Origin: CAZGSN01 sp964371655
GTDB taxonomy: Bacteria; Desulfobacterota; Binatia; HRBIN30
Length of the DNA stretch: 32,956 nt
Direction: 5' to 3'
Assembly: GCA_964371655.1 (NCBI GenBank)
Contig: CAYJOD010000073.1
Coordinates: 1-32,956 of the forward strand
Numbering within the stretch: the stretch's first letter is position 1; every line of letters starts with the position of its first letter. Under the pieces are notes generated by a model. The model did no database searches. It worked only from the letters and a program-made list of their open reading frames with translations, and was not told the DNA's origin. This document shows positions 1 through 7,723 of this stretch, piece by piece. Made by a program: the position numbers and the translations under genes.

Positions 1-1
1 C

Positions 2-58
2 GGTAACTTTGACTATGAGTTGGTACTCGACGTCACGGTGGAAGACATTCCCTTTTAG
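2..58 (+). CDS. C-terminal end of an upstream gene (partial)
   Basis: An open frame enters from the left edge and ends at TAG 56-58. It reads as an acidic/hydrophobic tail (GNFDYELVLDVTVEDIPF) that looks like a beta-strand end of a real protein. The family cannot be told from 18 residues. It is the only candidate for the gene preceding alaS, which starts 625 bases later, so the two are probably not one tight operon. Confidence 0.45.
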   Translation, partial: GNFDYELVLDVTVEDIPF

Positions 59-268
59 CGGAGATGGTCCACCGCGGGACCGGCCCAACCAGCGAATGCA
101 GCCGCCGCGCAGGAAACCGCGGGCGGCTGATTCGTGGCGTTCTCCGCCCCAATAGGAGACAGCACCTGGCGACGCCGCGAGTGGTCGTTCTCGTGCCGCC
201 ATGGTTCCTTTCTTACCTTCATCGCGGAGCCGCATTGAAGAGTGCTATCTCGATCCGAAGATAATCCT

Positions 269-411
269 CGCGCAAAGACGCCAAGTCGCCAAGAAGGGCA
301 CGAGGAATGGTGTCTCGAAAATTGCACGTTCAATCTCATTCCGAAGCGTTTCGAGCTCGGCATCGCAAGCATGTTTAGGTCTTGTCCTTAGCGCCTTTGC
401 GACTTGGCGCG
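269..411. repeat. Inverted pair of 8-nt periodic repeats
   Basis: The left arm (269-293) consists of degenerate 8-base units of the type CAAAGACG, CCAAGTCG, CCAAGAAG. The right arm (387-411) has units TTAGCGCC, TTTGCGAC, TTGGCGCG. The right arm, reverse complemented, matches the left at about 20 of 25 positions, so the two arms form a converging pair about 93 bases apart. The spacer has no supported gene. Confidence 0.7.
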
Positions 412-484
412 AACCATCTTCGTCTTCGGACTGGCTGCTGCGGTTCGCCGTTGCCGGTGCCCGAGATGTGGCCCTGAGAATTTC

Positions 485-559
485 AACAGGGATGAACAGG
501 ATGGACAAGATGTTGAGATGGAAGGTCTCTTCATCCTGTCGATCCTGTCCATCCCTGTT
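485..559. repeat. Fold-back element of 9-nt periodic units
   Basis: The left arm 485-512 (starts AACAGGGATGAACAGGATG) and the right arm 532-559 are reverse complements at 25 of 28 positions, with a 19-base loop. Each arm is built from degenerate 9-base units around GGATGGACA. Transcribed RNA would form one long imperfect hairpin. There is no T-run after it, so an intrinsic terminator is unlikely. Confidence 0.75.
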
Positions 560-683
560 TCTTTCGCCACCGTTTGGGTTCTCTCAGATGCCCGGGTTCC
601 CTATCTCGGCCCGTCTTAGCGCTGCAGTGGGCGGTGCCTCGGAGGTTTTATTTCCCCGCGTCTGAGGCTAAGCATTCGCGACC

Positions 684-3308
684 ATGACCGGTGCCCAAAT
701 CCGCTCCCAGTTCATCGAATTTTTCCGCAAGCGCGGCCACGACTTCATTCCCAGCTCGTCGCTGGTTCCTGACAAGGACCCGACCCTGCTGTTCGTCAAC
801 GCCGGGATGGTGCAGTTCAAGCACGTCTTCCTCGGCAATCAAAAGCTCCCCAACCCGCGCGCGGTCAATGCGCAGAAATGTCTGCGCCTGAGCGGCAAGC
901 ACAACGACATCGAGGAGGTCGGGCGCGACGGCTACCACCACACCTTCTTCGAGATGCTCGGCAACTGGTCGTTCGGCGACTACTACAAGAAGGAAGCGAT
1001 CACCTGGGCCTGGGAGCTCATCACCGAGGTGTGGAAGCTTCCCAAGGACAAGCTCTACGCCACCGTCTACCGCACCGACAGCGAGGCCGAAGCCCTGTGG
1101 CGTGATCTCACCGACATCGACCCGACGCACATCCAGCGCTTCGACGAGAAGGATAATTTCTGGGAGATGGGCGAGGTCGGTCCGTGTGGCCCGTGCTCCG
1201 AGATCCACATCGATCGCGGCGCGGCGCTGTGCGACATGCAGCACGTGCCCGGGCACGTGTGCGCCGTCAACGTCGGCTGCGCGCGCTTCATGGAGCTGTG
1301 GAACCTCGTCTTCATCCAGTACAACCGCCGAGAAGATCGCAGCCTCGAAGAGCTGTCGGCCAAGCACGTCGATACCGGAGCAGGTTTGGAGCGCTTGGCG
1401 TCGGTGCTGCAAGGCGTCTCTTCGAACTACGATACCGACCTGTTCCAGGACATCATCCGCTTCACCGAGCGCCAGTGCAGCCGCAGCTACGGCAAGAACG
1501 AGAGCGATGACCTTGCCTTCCGCGTCATCGCCGATCATGCGCGCGCCCTCACCTTTCTGGTTGCCGACGGCGTCACCCCGAGCAACGACGGGCGCGGCTA
1601 CGTCCTACGCCGCGTCCTGCGCCGTGCCGCCCGCCACGCCAAGCATCTTGGATTCAACGAACCGATCCTGTGTCGGGTCAGCGGAGCCGTCATCGACACG
1701 ATGGGTGCGGCCTATCCGGAGATCGTCGAGCGCCGCGCCTATATCGAAGAGGTCCTGCGTTCCGAGGAGGAGCGTTTCGGCGAGACCCTCGACAAGGGCC
1801 TGACGCTGCTCGATCAGGAGAAGGCCTCGCTGCGCAAAGCGGGCGTGACGGTTCTCCCCGGTGCGGTTGCCTTCAAACTCTACGACACCTTTGGCTTCCC
1901 GCTCGACATGACGCAGGACATTTTGCGCGAGGACGACATCAGCGTCGATACCGAGGGCTTCACCGGGTGCATGGACGAGCAGCGCCAACGCGGCCGCGAG
2001 GCACGTCGCGCCGGCGCCGAGGTGCTGACCTCGCACGGTGCGCACATCTCCAAATTCGTCGGCGATCGTACCTACGAATGGGAGTCCGACATCGCGGCGC
2101 TGCTTGCTGAGGGCGGCGAACAAGACGAGGTACGCGAGGGAGGCTCCGTACAGATCATCGTTCCCGAGACTCCCTTCTACGGCGAATCGGGTGGACAGGT
2201 CGGTGACCACGGTGTGATCGAGACGGCGCGTGGCGATCGCATCGAGATCATCGACACGCAGAAGCCGCGCGCCGAGCTGACCGTGCACATCGGCAAGGTC
2301 GTGCGCGGTGCCGTCCGCAAAGGCGACCACGTGCGCTTGCATGTCGATCCGGTGCGGCGCGAAGCCACACGTCTCAATCATTCGGCGACACACATCGTCC
2401 ATTCCGTCTTGCGCAAGCATCTGGGCAAGGAAGTTCACCAGCAGGGCTCGATGGTGTCACCGGAGCGCCTGCGCTTCGACTTCAACTACTCGGGGCCGGT
2501 GGCCGAAGCGCTGCTGCGCGTCATGGAGGATGAGGTCAACGCTCTCATCCGCGACAACGCCGAAGTGCGCAGCGACGAGATGGCCTACGACGACGCGATC
2601 AAAGCCGGAGCCCTGGCGTTCTTCGGCGACAAGTACGGCGACCGTGTTCGTGTCGTTCGCTTTGGCGATTACTCCGTCGAGCTCTGCGGTGGCTCGCACG
2701 TGCGCCGCGCCGGCGACATTGGTGTGTTCAAGTTCCGCGGCGAAGCCGGTGTGGCCGCGGGAGTGCGTCGCCTCGAAGCGCTCACCGGCGGCGGTGCGCT
2801 CGAATGGATTCGCGCGCGCGAGTCAGCGTTGCAGGAAGTCGGCGAGCTGCTGCGCAGCGGCGAGGACGACGTCGCTACGCGCGTCGCCAAGCTGGTGGCG
2901 CAGCAGCGCGACTTGGAGAAACAGCTGAAGCTTTTGCAGGGCAAGCTGGCCGGCTCCCAGAGCGAGGATCTCATCAGCCAGGCTCGCCAGGTGGATGGTA
3001 TCACGGTGTTGGCCGCGCAGGTCGACGGCCTCGACGACGTCGCCCTGCGCGATCTCGCCGATCGACTGCGCGAGCAGATCCGTTCGGGTCTCGTCGTTCT
3101 CGGCACCACCCGTGACGACCGCGTCGTGTTGCTGGCGGCAGTGACCAAGGACCTCACCAAGAAGCTGCACGCCGGCAACATCATCAAGAAGATCGCGCCG
3201 ATCGTCGGCGGTGGTGGCGGCGGCAAGGCGGATCTCGCCCAGGCCGGCGGCAAGGATCCATCCAAGCTGCAAGAGGCGCTGGAGGCGGTTTACCAACTTG
3301 TCTCCTGA
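684..3308 (+). CDS. alaS: Alanyl-tRNA synthetase
   Basis: Charges tRNA-Ala with alanine in the cytoplasm and edits mischarged Ser/Gly-tRNA. The 874 residues match the full bacterial AlaS length. The class II catalytic core is N-terminal (NAGMVQFKHVFLG near residues 39-51). The editing domain carries the zinc-type motif HSATH at 566-570 and CGGSH at 668-672. The C-terminal part has a coiled segment (about 725-760) and the Gly-rich GGGGGGKADLAQAGG end of the C-Ala domain. ATG 684 gives the expected TGAQIRSQFIEFF start. The phoH frame begins inside its last codons, so the two are probably co-transcribed. Confidence 0.98.
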   Translation: MTGAQIRSQFIEFFRKRGHDFIPSSSLVPDKDPTLLFVNAGMVQFKHVFLGNQKLPNPRAVNAQKCLRLSGKHNDIEEVGRDGYHHTFFEMLGNWSFGDYYKKEAITWAWELITEVWKLPKDKLYATVYRTDSEAEALWRDLTDIDPTHIQRFDEKDNFWEMGEVGPCGPCSEIHIDRGAALCDMQHVPGHVCAVNVGCARFMELWNLVFIQYNRREDRSLEELSAKHVDTGAGLERLASVLQGVSSNYDTDLFQDIIRFTERQCSRSYGKNESDDLAFRVIADHARALTFLVADGVTPSNDGRGYVLRRVLRRAARHAKHLGFNEPILCRVSGAVIDTMGAAYPEIVERRAYIEEVLRSEEERFGETLDKGLTLLDQEKASLRKAGVTVLPGAVAFKLYDTFGFPLDMTQDILREDDISVDTEGFTGCMDEQRQRGREARRAGAEVLTSHGAHISKFVGDRTYEWESDIAALLAEGGEQDEVREGGSVQIIVPETPFYGESGGQVGDHGVIETARGDRIEIIDTQKPRAELTVHIGKVVRGAVRKGDHVRLHVDPVRREATRLNHSATHIVHSVLRKHLGKEVHQQGSMVSPERLRFDFNYSGPVAEALLRVMEDEVNALIRDNAEVRSDEMAYDDAIKAGALAFFGDKYGDRVRVVRFGDYSVELCGGSHVRRAGDIGVFKFRGEAGVAAGVRRLEALTGGGALEWIRARESALQEVGELLRSGEDDVATRVAKLVAQQRDLEKQLKLLQGKLAGSQSEDLISQARQVDGITVLAAQVDGLDDVALRDLADRLREQIRSGLVVLGTTRDDRVVLLAAVTKDLTKKLHAGNIIKKIAPIVGGGGGGKADLAQAGGKDPSKLQEALEAVYQLVS

Positions 3309-4287
3309 GCAACAGGTTGCCGCGCTGGAAGCGGGAGGCCTCGAGCTCACGTTCGACAACCCGCGTCACTTCCAGGACCTCCTCGGCGATCACGATGAGC
3401 ACATGAAAGCCATCGAGCGCGCCCTGGGCGTGCGCGTCTCCGCACACGGGACGACCTTGCTGATCGGTGGCGACAGCGTCGAATGCGAGCTCGCCGGACG
3501 TGTCCTGTCGCAGCTCTACGGTCTCGTCGAGAAGGGGTACCCGGTGTATCCCAGCGATGTCGACTATGCGGTGCGCATCCTGAGCCGCGACCGCACCGCG
3601 AACCTGCGCGAGATCTTCCTCGATACGATCTACATCTCGGCGCACAAGCGCACGATCACGCCGAAGAGCGTGGCGCAGAAGCAGTACATCGACGCCATTC
3701 GCAACTTCGACATCGTCTTTGGGATCGGCCCTGCCGGCACCGGCAAGACCTATCTCGCCATGGCGATGGCGGTGGCGGAGCTGATGCGCAACAACTTCGC
3801 GCGCATGATCCTGGCGCGTCCGGCGGTGGAGGCCGGCGAGAAGCTGGGTTTCCTGCCCGGCGACCTGGCGGAGAAGGTGAATCCCTACCTGCGGCCGTTG
3901 TACGACGCGCTGCACGACATGGTCGACTTCGAGCGCGCACAGAAGATGCTCGAGCGCGGGGTCATCGAAGTGGCGCCGCTGGCGTTCATGCGCGGCCGTA
4001 CCCTCAACGACTCGTTCGTGATCCTCGACGAGGCCCAGAATACGACCAGCGAGCAGATGAAAATGTTCCTGACCCGTCTCGGCTACGGCTCGAAAGCCGT
4101 GATCACCGGCGACGTCACCCAGATCGACCTGCCCGCCGGGCGACTCTCCGGGCTCAAGGAAGCGCAACAGGTCCTCGCCGGCATCGACGACATCAAGTTC
4201 TGCATGTTCAGCGAACGCGACGTCGTCCGCCACCGCCTCGTGCAAGACATCATCACCGCCTACGACCGGCACGAGAGGCGAGAGTAA
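3298..4287 (+). CDS. phoH: PhoH-like ATPase
   Basis: Cytoplasmic P-loop ATPase of the PhoH/YbeZ family, which works with YbeY in RNA processing. Walker A is GIGPAGTGKT at residues 142-151 and Walker B is ILDEAQN at 242-248. The N-terminal region (LELTFDN, then GVRVSAHGTTLLIGG) is the usual KH-like part of the family. The frame is open from 3211, but that upstream part is a shadow of alaS. I chose TTG 3298, which lies 12 bases after GGAGG (3281-3285) and overlaps the alaS stop by 11 bases. This gives 329 residues, the normal family length. The start codon is an inference. Confidence 0.93.
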   Translation: MSPEQQVAALEAGGLELTFDNPRHFQDLLGDHDEHMKAIERALGVRVSAHGTTLLIGGDSVECELAGRVLSQLYGLVEKGYPVYPSDVDYAVRILSRDRTANLREIFLDTIYISAHKRTITPKSVAQKQYIDAIRNFDIVFGIGPAGTGKTYLAMAMAVAELMRNNFARMILARPAVEAGEKLGFLPGDLAEKVNPYLRPLYDALHDMVDFERAQKMLERGVIEVAPLAFMRGRTLNDSFVILDEAQNTTSEQMKMFLTRLGYGSKAVITGDVTQIDLPAGRLSGLKEAQQVLAGIDDIKFCMFSERDVVRHRLVQDIITAYDRHERRE

Positions 4288-4300
4288 CCCCTGTGCCGAT

Positions 4301-4418
4301 CGCCCTCACCCCGGCCCTCTCCCAGAGGGAGAGGGAGAAAGGCAAGCTCCCCTTTCGGTGCGAGAGGCAGAAAGGCAAGCTCCCCTCTCCCTCTGGGAGA
4401 GGGTTAGGGTGAGGGCGC
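4301..4418. repeat. Four-armed hairpin element between phoH and ybeY
   Basis: The outer arms CGCCCTCACC (4301-4310) and GGTGAGGGCG (4409-4418) are perfect reverse complements. Inside are two perfect hairpins of stem CCCTCTCCC/GGGAGAGGG (4315-4335, loop AGA; 4383-4403, loop TCT). Between them is a direct repeat containing AAAGGCAAGCTCCCCT (once near 4338, once near 4371). The element ends just 7 bases before the ybeY GTG. A related element occurs at 28134-28275. Confidence 0.85.
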
Positions 4419-4425
4419 TACGTCA

Positions 4426-4923
4426 GTGTCCGTCACCGTCCTCATTCAGCGCCGCACTCGCGGCGTGTCGACGCGCACGCTGTGCTCCGACGCCAGACGC
4501 ATCCTCCTAGCGATGGACGAAGGGAACGCCGAGCTGACGATCAGTCTCGTTGACGACGCGACGATCCATCCGCTCAACCGCGACTACCGCGGCAGGGATC
4601 GTCCCACCGACGTGCTCGCCTTTGCCATGCGCGAAGGCAAGCGCGCCCCCGGCGACGACGCCGAGCTCGGCGACGTGGTGATCTCGGTGGATACAGCGGC
4701 CCGTCAGGCGAGAGAGAGACGGAAGACCTTGGCGGACGAAGTGCAAACCCTGCTCATCCACGGCATCCTGCACGTGCTCGGTTACGACCACGAACGCTCG
4801 CCGGCGGAAGAACGGCGCATGAAAGCGATGGAGCGCAAGCTCAAGCGGCAGCTGTGCAGAGAGCAAGAGCCGGCCGAGCCCCGGAAGCCTTCATCCACCG
4901 GGAACGCGCGTAAGGCGAGGTGA
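4426..4923 (+). CDS. ybeY: Endoribonuclease YbeY (16S rRNA maturation)
   Basis: Zinc-dependent single-strand endoribonuclease needed for 16S rRNA 3' maturation and ribosome quality control. The diagnostic motif HGILHVLGYDH is at residues 112-122, with H112, H116 and H122 as zinc ligands. The family motif RPTDVLAFAMRE (59-70) and GDVVIS (82-87) are also present. GTG 4426 begins a 165-residue protein. The last 25 residues are a basic/proline extension beyond the usual end. Its position behind phoH is the conserved phoH-ybeY arrangement, although a membrane HD-phosphohydrolase gene often found between them is absent. The hairpin element immediately upstream could limit readthrough from phoH. Confidence 0.96.
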   Translation: MSVTVLIQRRTRGVSTRTLCSDARRILLAMDEGNAELTISLVDDATIHPLNRDYRGRDRPTDVLAFAMREGKRAPGDDAELGDVVISVDTAARQARERRKTLADEVQTLLIHGILHVLGYDHERSPAEERRMKAMERKLKRQLCREQEPAEPRKPSSTGNARKAR

Positions 4924-5270
4924 GGAGTCGCAGCGGTGCGGGATGCCGCCGCCGGGTAGGGAGACACGGTGATTGTCATTCCGAGCCGTCGCAATTTCCG
5001 CGGCGAGGAATCTTCCGGGACGATGGTGGGCACGCCATTCCACTGCAGATGACATCGAGGGAAGACATCCGACCCACCACTCAGCGCTGGCTACGTCGTA
5101 TCCGCGCAGCGAGGAATCTGGTAACCGAACCGCAAGGCGTGAACCACGTGATGGAAAGACTCGAACGACGCGTCCCGAAATATCCGGTAACCCCAGCATC
5201 CGTGCTTGGGTTGCCGGCTTTCTGCAGAAGCCAAATTGTCGTTCGGCTTCCCTTGTAATGGGATGAGCGG
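4924..5270. other. Intergenic region with GTCATTCCGAGC-type repeat
   Basis: No gene supported. At 4975-5016 the sequence contains GTCATTCCGAGC followed by GCGGCGAGGAATCTTCC, and near 5105-5118 a second copy of the GCGAGGAATCTGG half occurs. This phrase is a dispersed intergenic repeat seen in many unrelated bacterial genomes (from memory). Open frames through it on both strands carry no recognisable protein. Confidence 0.5.
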
Positions 5271-5717
5271 ATGAGCGTACAAAACCGGATCGAGGATGCC
5301 TTGCTGCTTTGGGCGAACCGCCGCCAAGAGGGTGCCTTTCTGACCGTCCTCGTTGCAGTCGCGGCAACGGCGCGGAAACGATTTCCGGATCGCAAGGTGG
5401 TTAGCGACCGGGAGGCGTTCGAACGATTTCTGGAAGCGGCACATTCGATTCGATTGAGTGTGGAATACCGCGGGGACTGCCACCGCATCGAACACATCTT
5501 CTACAAGTGGTTTCGCTGCGAGTTGGTTCACGAGGGAGGCTTGCCAATCGACATCGAATTCATGCCGGACGAGAACCCGAACCTTCTTTCGGTCCGCGCA
5601 GGCGGCGCGCCGGAGTTCACACTCAAGGTTTCCCAGGGTTGGTTCCACCACCTTGTCGGTGCAGTTGCGGCAGCGCCAGAGAACGCGGGGCTTTTCGTTC
5701 CTCCAAGGGCAGGCTAG
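5271..5717 (+). CDS. Uncharacterised protein with HEPN-like RX4H motif
   Basis: A 148-residue soluble, probably mostly helical protein. I do not recognise a named family. The segment YKWFRCELVHEGGLP contains R82-x4-H87, the spacing and context of the HEPN ribonuclease/toxin motif (Rx4-6H, usually followed by a small turn). N-terminal helices (residues 5-36, 46-60) and a hydrophobic C-terminal segment fit an all-helical HEPN fold. It starts the accessory cluster that also holds two toxin-antitoxin type pairs. No nucleotidyltransferase or other partner lies next to it, so it is an orphan if it is a HEPN protein. Coding status is good; the HEPN assignment is inferred from a short motif. Confidence 0.7.
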   Translation: MSVQNRIEDALLLWANRRQEGAFLTVLVAVAATARKRFPDRKVVSDREAFERFLEAAHSIRLSVEYRGDCHRIEHIFYKWFRCELVHEGGLPIDIEFMPDENPNLLSVRAGGAPEFTLKVSQGWFHHLVGAVAAAPENAGLFVPPRAG

Positions 5718-5869
5718 CGCAACGGCATGATTGCCGAACAAGGCGGCTGCAGGCGACGGCAGGAGCCTGCCCGCGAGGGCGCTGTGCTTCGGTGAGCTTG
5801 GCATTAGATGCAGCTTGATTCCCCGACATGATCAGAGGACAAGAGTGACGTGAAGGTGGCCGACAATCG

Positions 5870-6157
5870 ATGTTCGACCGGGTGCTGCGACGGCTTCGCG
5901 CAAGGATCGAAGCAGGCGACTATGTGGTGAGCACGCACGCCGACGACGAAATGGACGACGACGGGCTGAGCGTGCTGGACCTCGAGAGCGCGGTGCTGAA
6001 TGGAACGATCGTGGAACGGCAACGCGATAGCGAGACTCAAGAACAGAAGTACGTGGTGCGTGGTGAAGGGACCGACGGTGCTGCCGTGGGGGTCGTCGCC
6101 AAGTTTGGTGTGACCGGACGGGCCGTCATCATCACAGTCTTTCGGTGGCAGGCATGA
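5870..6157 (+). CDS. DUF4258-family protein, putative toxin
   Basis: 95 residues, matching the small RelE/BrnT-like DUF4258 family: N-terminal helix RVLRRLRARIEAGDYVVSTHADDEM with the conserved His (H23) and acidic/Met pair. It is followed by a helix (LSVLDLESAVLNG) and strands KYVVRG, AVGVVAKF, AVIITVF. The stop overlaps the ATG of a YgiT-type zinc-finger gene by ATGA, the usual translational coupling of this pair. In such pairs DUF4258 is thought to be the toxin and the zinc finger the antitoxin; activity here is inference. AAGGTGG around 5852 may be the ribosome site. Confidence 0.85.
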   Translation: MFDRVLRRLRARIEAGDYVVSTHADDEMDDDGLSVLDLESAVLNGTIVERQRDSETQEQKYVVRGEGTDGAAVGVVAKFGVTGRAVIITVFRWQA

Positions 6158-6408
6158 CCAAGCAAACAAGGGAATCGGAAGTGACCTGTGACATTTGCGG
6201 GCGGCAAGCGGCACGCGTGCGACGGGTCCCACGGAGCTACGGTAGAGGGAAGGATCTTCTCGTCATCCAGGGCGTGCCGGTGATCAGTTGCACCCACTGC
6301 GGTGAGAGCTACTTGACAGCCGCCACGCTGCACGAGGTCGAGCGCATCAAGCGTGAACGCCGCGCGCGCGCACGGAAGCAAGAAGTCTCTGTTGCCGAGT
6401 TCACGTGA
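6154..6408 (+). CDS. YgiT/MqsA-type zinc-finger protein, putative antitoxin
   Basis: 84 residues from ATG 6154, which overlaps the preceding stop (ATGA). An earlier ATG at 6145 is in frame but lies deeper in the DUF4258 gene. Two CxxC pairs (C12/C15 and C46/C49) form the zinc site of the MqsA N-terminal domain, with the family segment PVISCTHCGESYLTA. The C-terminal HTH of full MqsA is absent; instead there is a basic helix (VERIKRERRARARKQ) that could bind DNA or the toxin. Short YgiT proteins without HTH are common beside DUF4258 genes. Confidence 0.9.
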   Translation: MTKQTRESEVTCDICGRQAARVRRVPRSYGRGKDLLVIQGVPVISCTHCGESYLTAATLHEVERIKRERRARARKQEVSVAEFT

Positions 6409-6500
6409 GTGATCAGCAGGCGGCGCCGCAACCCAGCGGAGCACAGACCGCCGGCCGTTCAGCGCCAAGCCACTTGGCATTGGTAGACTAAGGAACCCCG

Positions 6501-6989
6501 ATGCAAGTGCCCACTCAAACCGTGAACGTTTACAATGAAATCGTTCAGCTCACCGACGAATGCTGTCGCGTGCACCTCAACGACGAGTACCGCGAGATGG
6601 CGCGCGAGCTGACTGCGGCTCTAGCTCGCAAACGGCCATCGCCGTTGCTCTCAGGTCGATCGAACACGTGGGCGTGCGGAATCGTCTTCACGCTCGGCCG
6701 CGTCAACTTCGTGTTCGACCGAGATCAAGAACCGCACACGACAGCCGCCGATCTTTCAAAAGCTTTCGGAGTCAGCGCCAGTACGACGGCAGTGACGGCG
6801 AGGAAGATCGAGGCTGCGTTGAAGATCGCACCTTTTGATCCACAATGGACGCTTCCCAGTCGCCTTTCCGAAAACCCGGCAGCCTGGATGATCATGGTCG
6901 ACGGATTCATTGTCGACGCACGGATGCTCTCGAAGGAGCTGCAGGAAGTCGCGTTCGCGAAGGGGCTGATCCCGTATGTCCCTGATTGA
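6501..6989 (+). CDS. DUF6398-domain protein
   Basis: 162 residues resembling DUF6398: the core has ARKRPSPLLSGR, WACGIVFTLGRVNFVFD, a helix-turn-helix-like stretch (TAADLSKAFGVSASTTAVTARKIEAAL, about residues 81-107) and the conserved ending PAAWMIMVDGFIVDARMLSKELQEVAFAKGLIPYVPD. The function is unknown. The helix-turn-helix-like part would fit nucleic-acid binding, which is inference. ATG 6501 follows AAGGA (6490-6494) at good spacing. It lies between two toxin-antitoxin type pairs, but the family also occurs alone. Confidence 0.85.
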   Translation: MQVPTQTVNVYNEIVQLTDECCRVHLNDEYREMARELTAALARKRPSPLLSGRSNTWACGIVFTLGRVNFVFDRDQEPHTTAADLSKAFGVSASTTAVTARKIEAALKIAPFDPQWTLPSRLSENPAAWMIMVDGFIVDARMLSKELQEVAFAKGLIPYVPD

Positions 6990-7028
6990 TGCCGATCGAA
7001 CGTGCGACCACCGTGGCGCTCGCTCCGG

Positions 7029-7072
7029 TTGACGCGGCGGAGTCTGATCTGTACAGCCTGCCTGTACGGAGG
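7029..7072 (+). promoter_or_regulatory. Possible promoter/operator and ribosome site of the yefM-yoeB pair
   Basis: TTGACG (7029-7034), a 17-base gap and TACAGC (7052-7057) make a weak promoter candidate. The -10 overlaps CTGTACAG (perfect 8-base palindrome) and a second half CTGTACGG follows within 7 bases, a layout expected for a self-repressing toxin-antitoxin operator. GGAGG (7068-7072) is the ribosome site for the antitoxin ATG 7079. Confidence 0.4.
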
Positions 7073-7078
7073 AAGAGT

Positions 7079-7360
7079 ATGGAAACGACCTATACGCAAG
7101 CCCGCGCCAAGCTGGCGGCCCTCTGCGATCATGCGGCATCGACCCTGGACCCGGTTCTGATTCATCGTCGTGGAGCCGAAGATGTCGCTCTCGTTTCCGC
7201 GGCGGAGCTTCGCAGTCTCCACGAGACACTGCACGAGCTACGATCACCGCGCAATGCCGCGCGCCTGTTGGCGGCGCTCTCGCGGGCTCGCTCGCGGAAA
7301 ACCAAGCCTCAGTCGCTCGCCGACCTACGCAAGCAGTTGGGTCTCGAAAACGCGAAGTAG
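7079..7360 (+). CDS. yefM: Phd/YefM-family antitoxin
   Basis: 93 residues from ATG 7079, chosen over the upstream in-frame ATG 6986 because GGAGGAAGAGT precedes it and the protein then begins with the family start METTYTQARAKLAAL. The N-terminal Phd/YefM fold (VLIHRRGAEDVALVSAAELRSL) dimerises and binds DNA. The C-terminal tail (about residues 50-93) would wrap the toxin. It neutralises the adjacent YoeB-like toxin and normally represses the operon. The toxin GTG follows 3 bases after the stop. Confidence 0.92.
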   Translation: METTYTQARAKLAALCDHAASTLDPVLIHRRGAEDVALVSAAELRSLHETLHELRSPRNAARLLAALSRARSRKTKPQSLADLRKQLGLENAK

Positions 7361-7363
7361 CCT

Positions 7364-7630
7364 GTGGCCAACAAGCGAGCGTCGGTCTTCGAAAACGAGC
7401 TCCGTGAGGACCTGCGTTACTGGATCGATACGGAAAGGCGTGTCGCCCTTCGTCTCATCGACATCGTGGAATCGGTGATGCGTGATCCCTTCCAGGGAAT
7501 CGGTAAGCCGGAACCACTCAAGCATCTGGGTCCTGGCATTTGGTCACGCCGGCTCACACAGGAACATCGGGTGATCTATCTCGTGCAACAAGGCGCCATT
7601 CACTTTCTCAAGGCCCGCTATCATTACTGA
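7364..7630 (+). CDS. yoeB: Txe/YoeB-family mRNA-interferase toxin
   Basis: 88 residues of a RelE-fold ribosome-dependent mRNA endonuclease. All key positions are intact: E50 and R69 (equivalent to E46 and R65 of E. coli YoeB) and the C-terminal H87-Y88. The family signature LKHLGPGIWSRRLTQEHRVIYLV is present. The start is GTG 7364, three bases after the antitoxin stop, so the pair is one transcript. No sign of inactivation. Conservation of the active site suggests a functional module. Confidence 0.95.
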   Translation: MANKRASVFENELREDLRYWIDTERRVALRLIDIVESVMRDPFQGIGKPEPLKHLGPGIWSRRLTQEHRVIYLVQQGAIHFLKARYHY

Positions 7631-7723
7631 CCAGGAAGGAAGGGACGGCTCCGTAAGCGGACCACCAGTATTGCGCCGGCATTCTTGCTTCGGCCTGCTC
7701 CCTGCGGCACTCTTCCTTCCTTC

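Larger units (their letters stand above)
59..683. other. Intergenic region upstream of alaS, repeat-rich
   Basis: No convincing gene lies here. The stretch holds two separate inverted-repeat elements (269-411 and 485-559, listed separately). Several short open frames cross it on both strands, but they run straight through the repeats and show no ribosome site or recognisable family. The alaS promoter should lie between 560 and 683; no clear -35/-10 pair was seen. Confidence 0.6.

Noticed and set aside
245..508. 87-residue minus-strand frame upstream of alaS
   Set aside because: Contains a plausible helix between the repeat arms, but its ends are inside the repeats, with no ribosome site or recognised family.
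648..1538. Long minus-strand open frame opposite alaS
   Set aside because: It is the antisense of a perfectly conserved alaS region; GC-rich codon bias keeps the opposite strand open.
3211..3297. N-terminal extension of phoH
   Set aside because: Overlaps the alaS Gly-rich end and gives a basic, unstructured leader; TTG 3298 with an upstream GGAGG fits better.
3184..4272. Long minus-strand open frame opposite phoH
   Set aside because: Antisense of the Walker-motif region of phoH; no ribosome site and His/Asp/Val-rich shadow composition.
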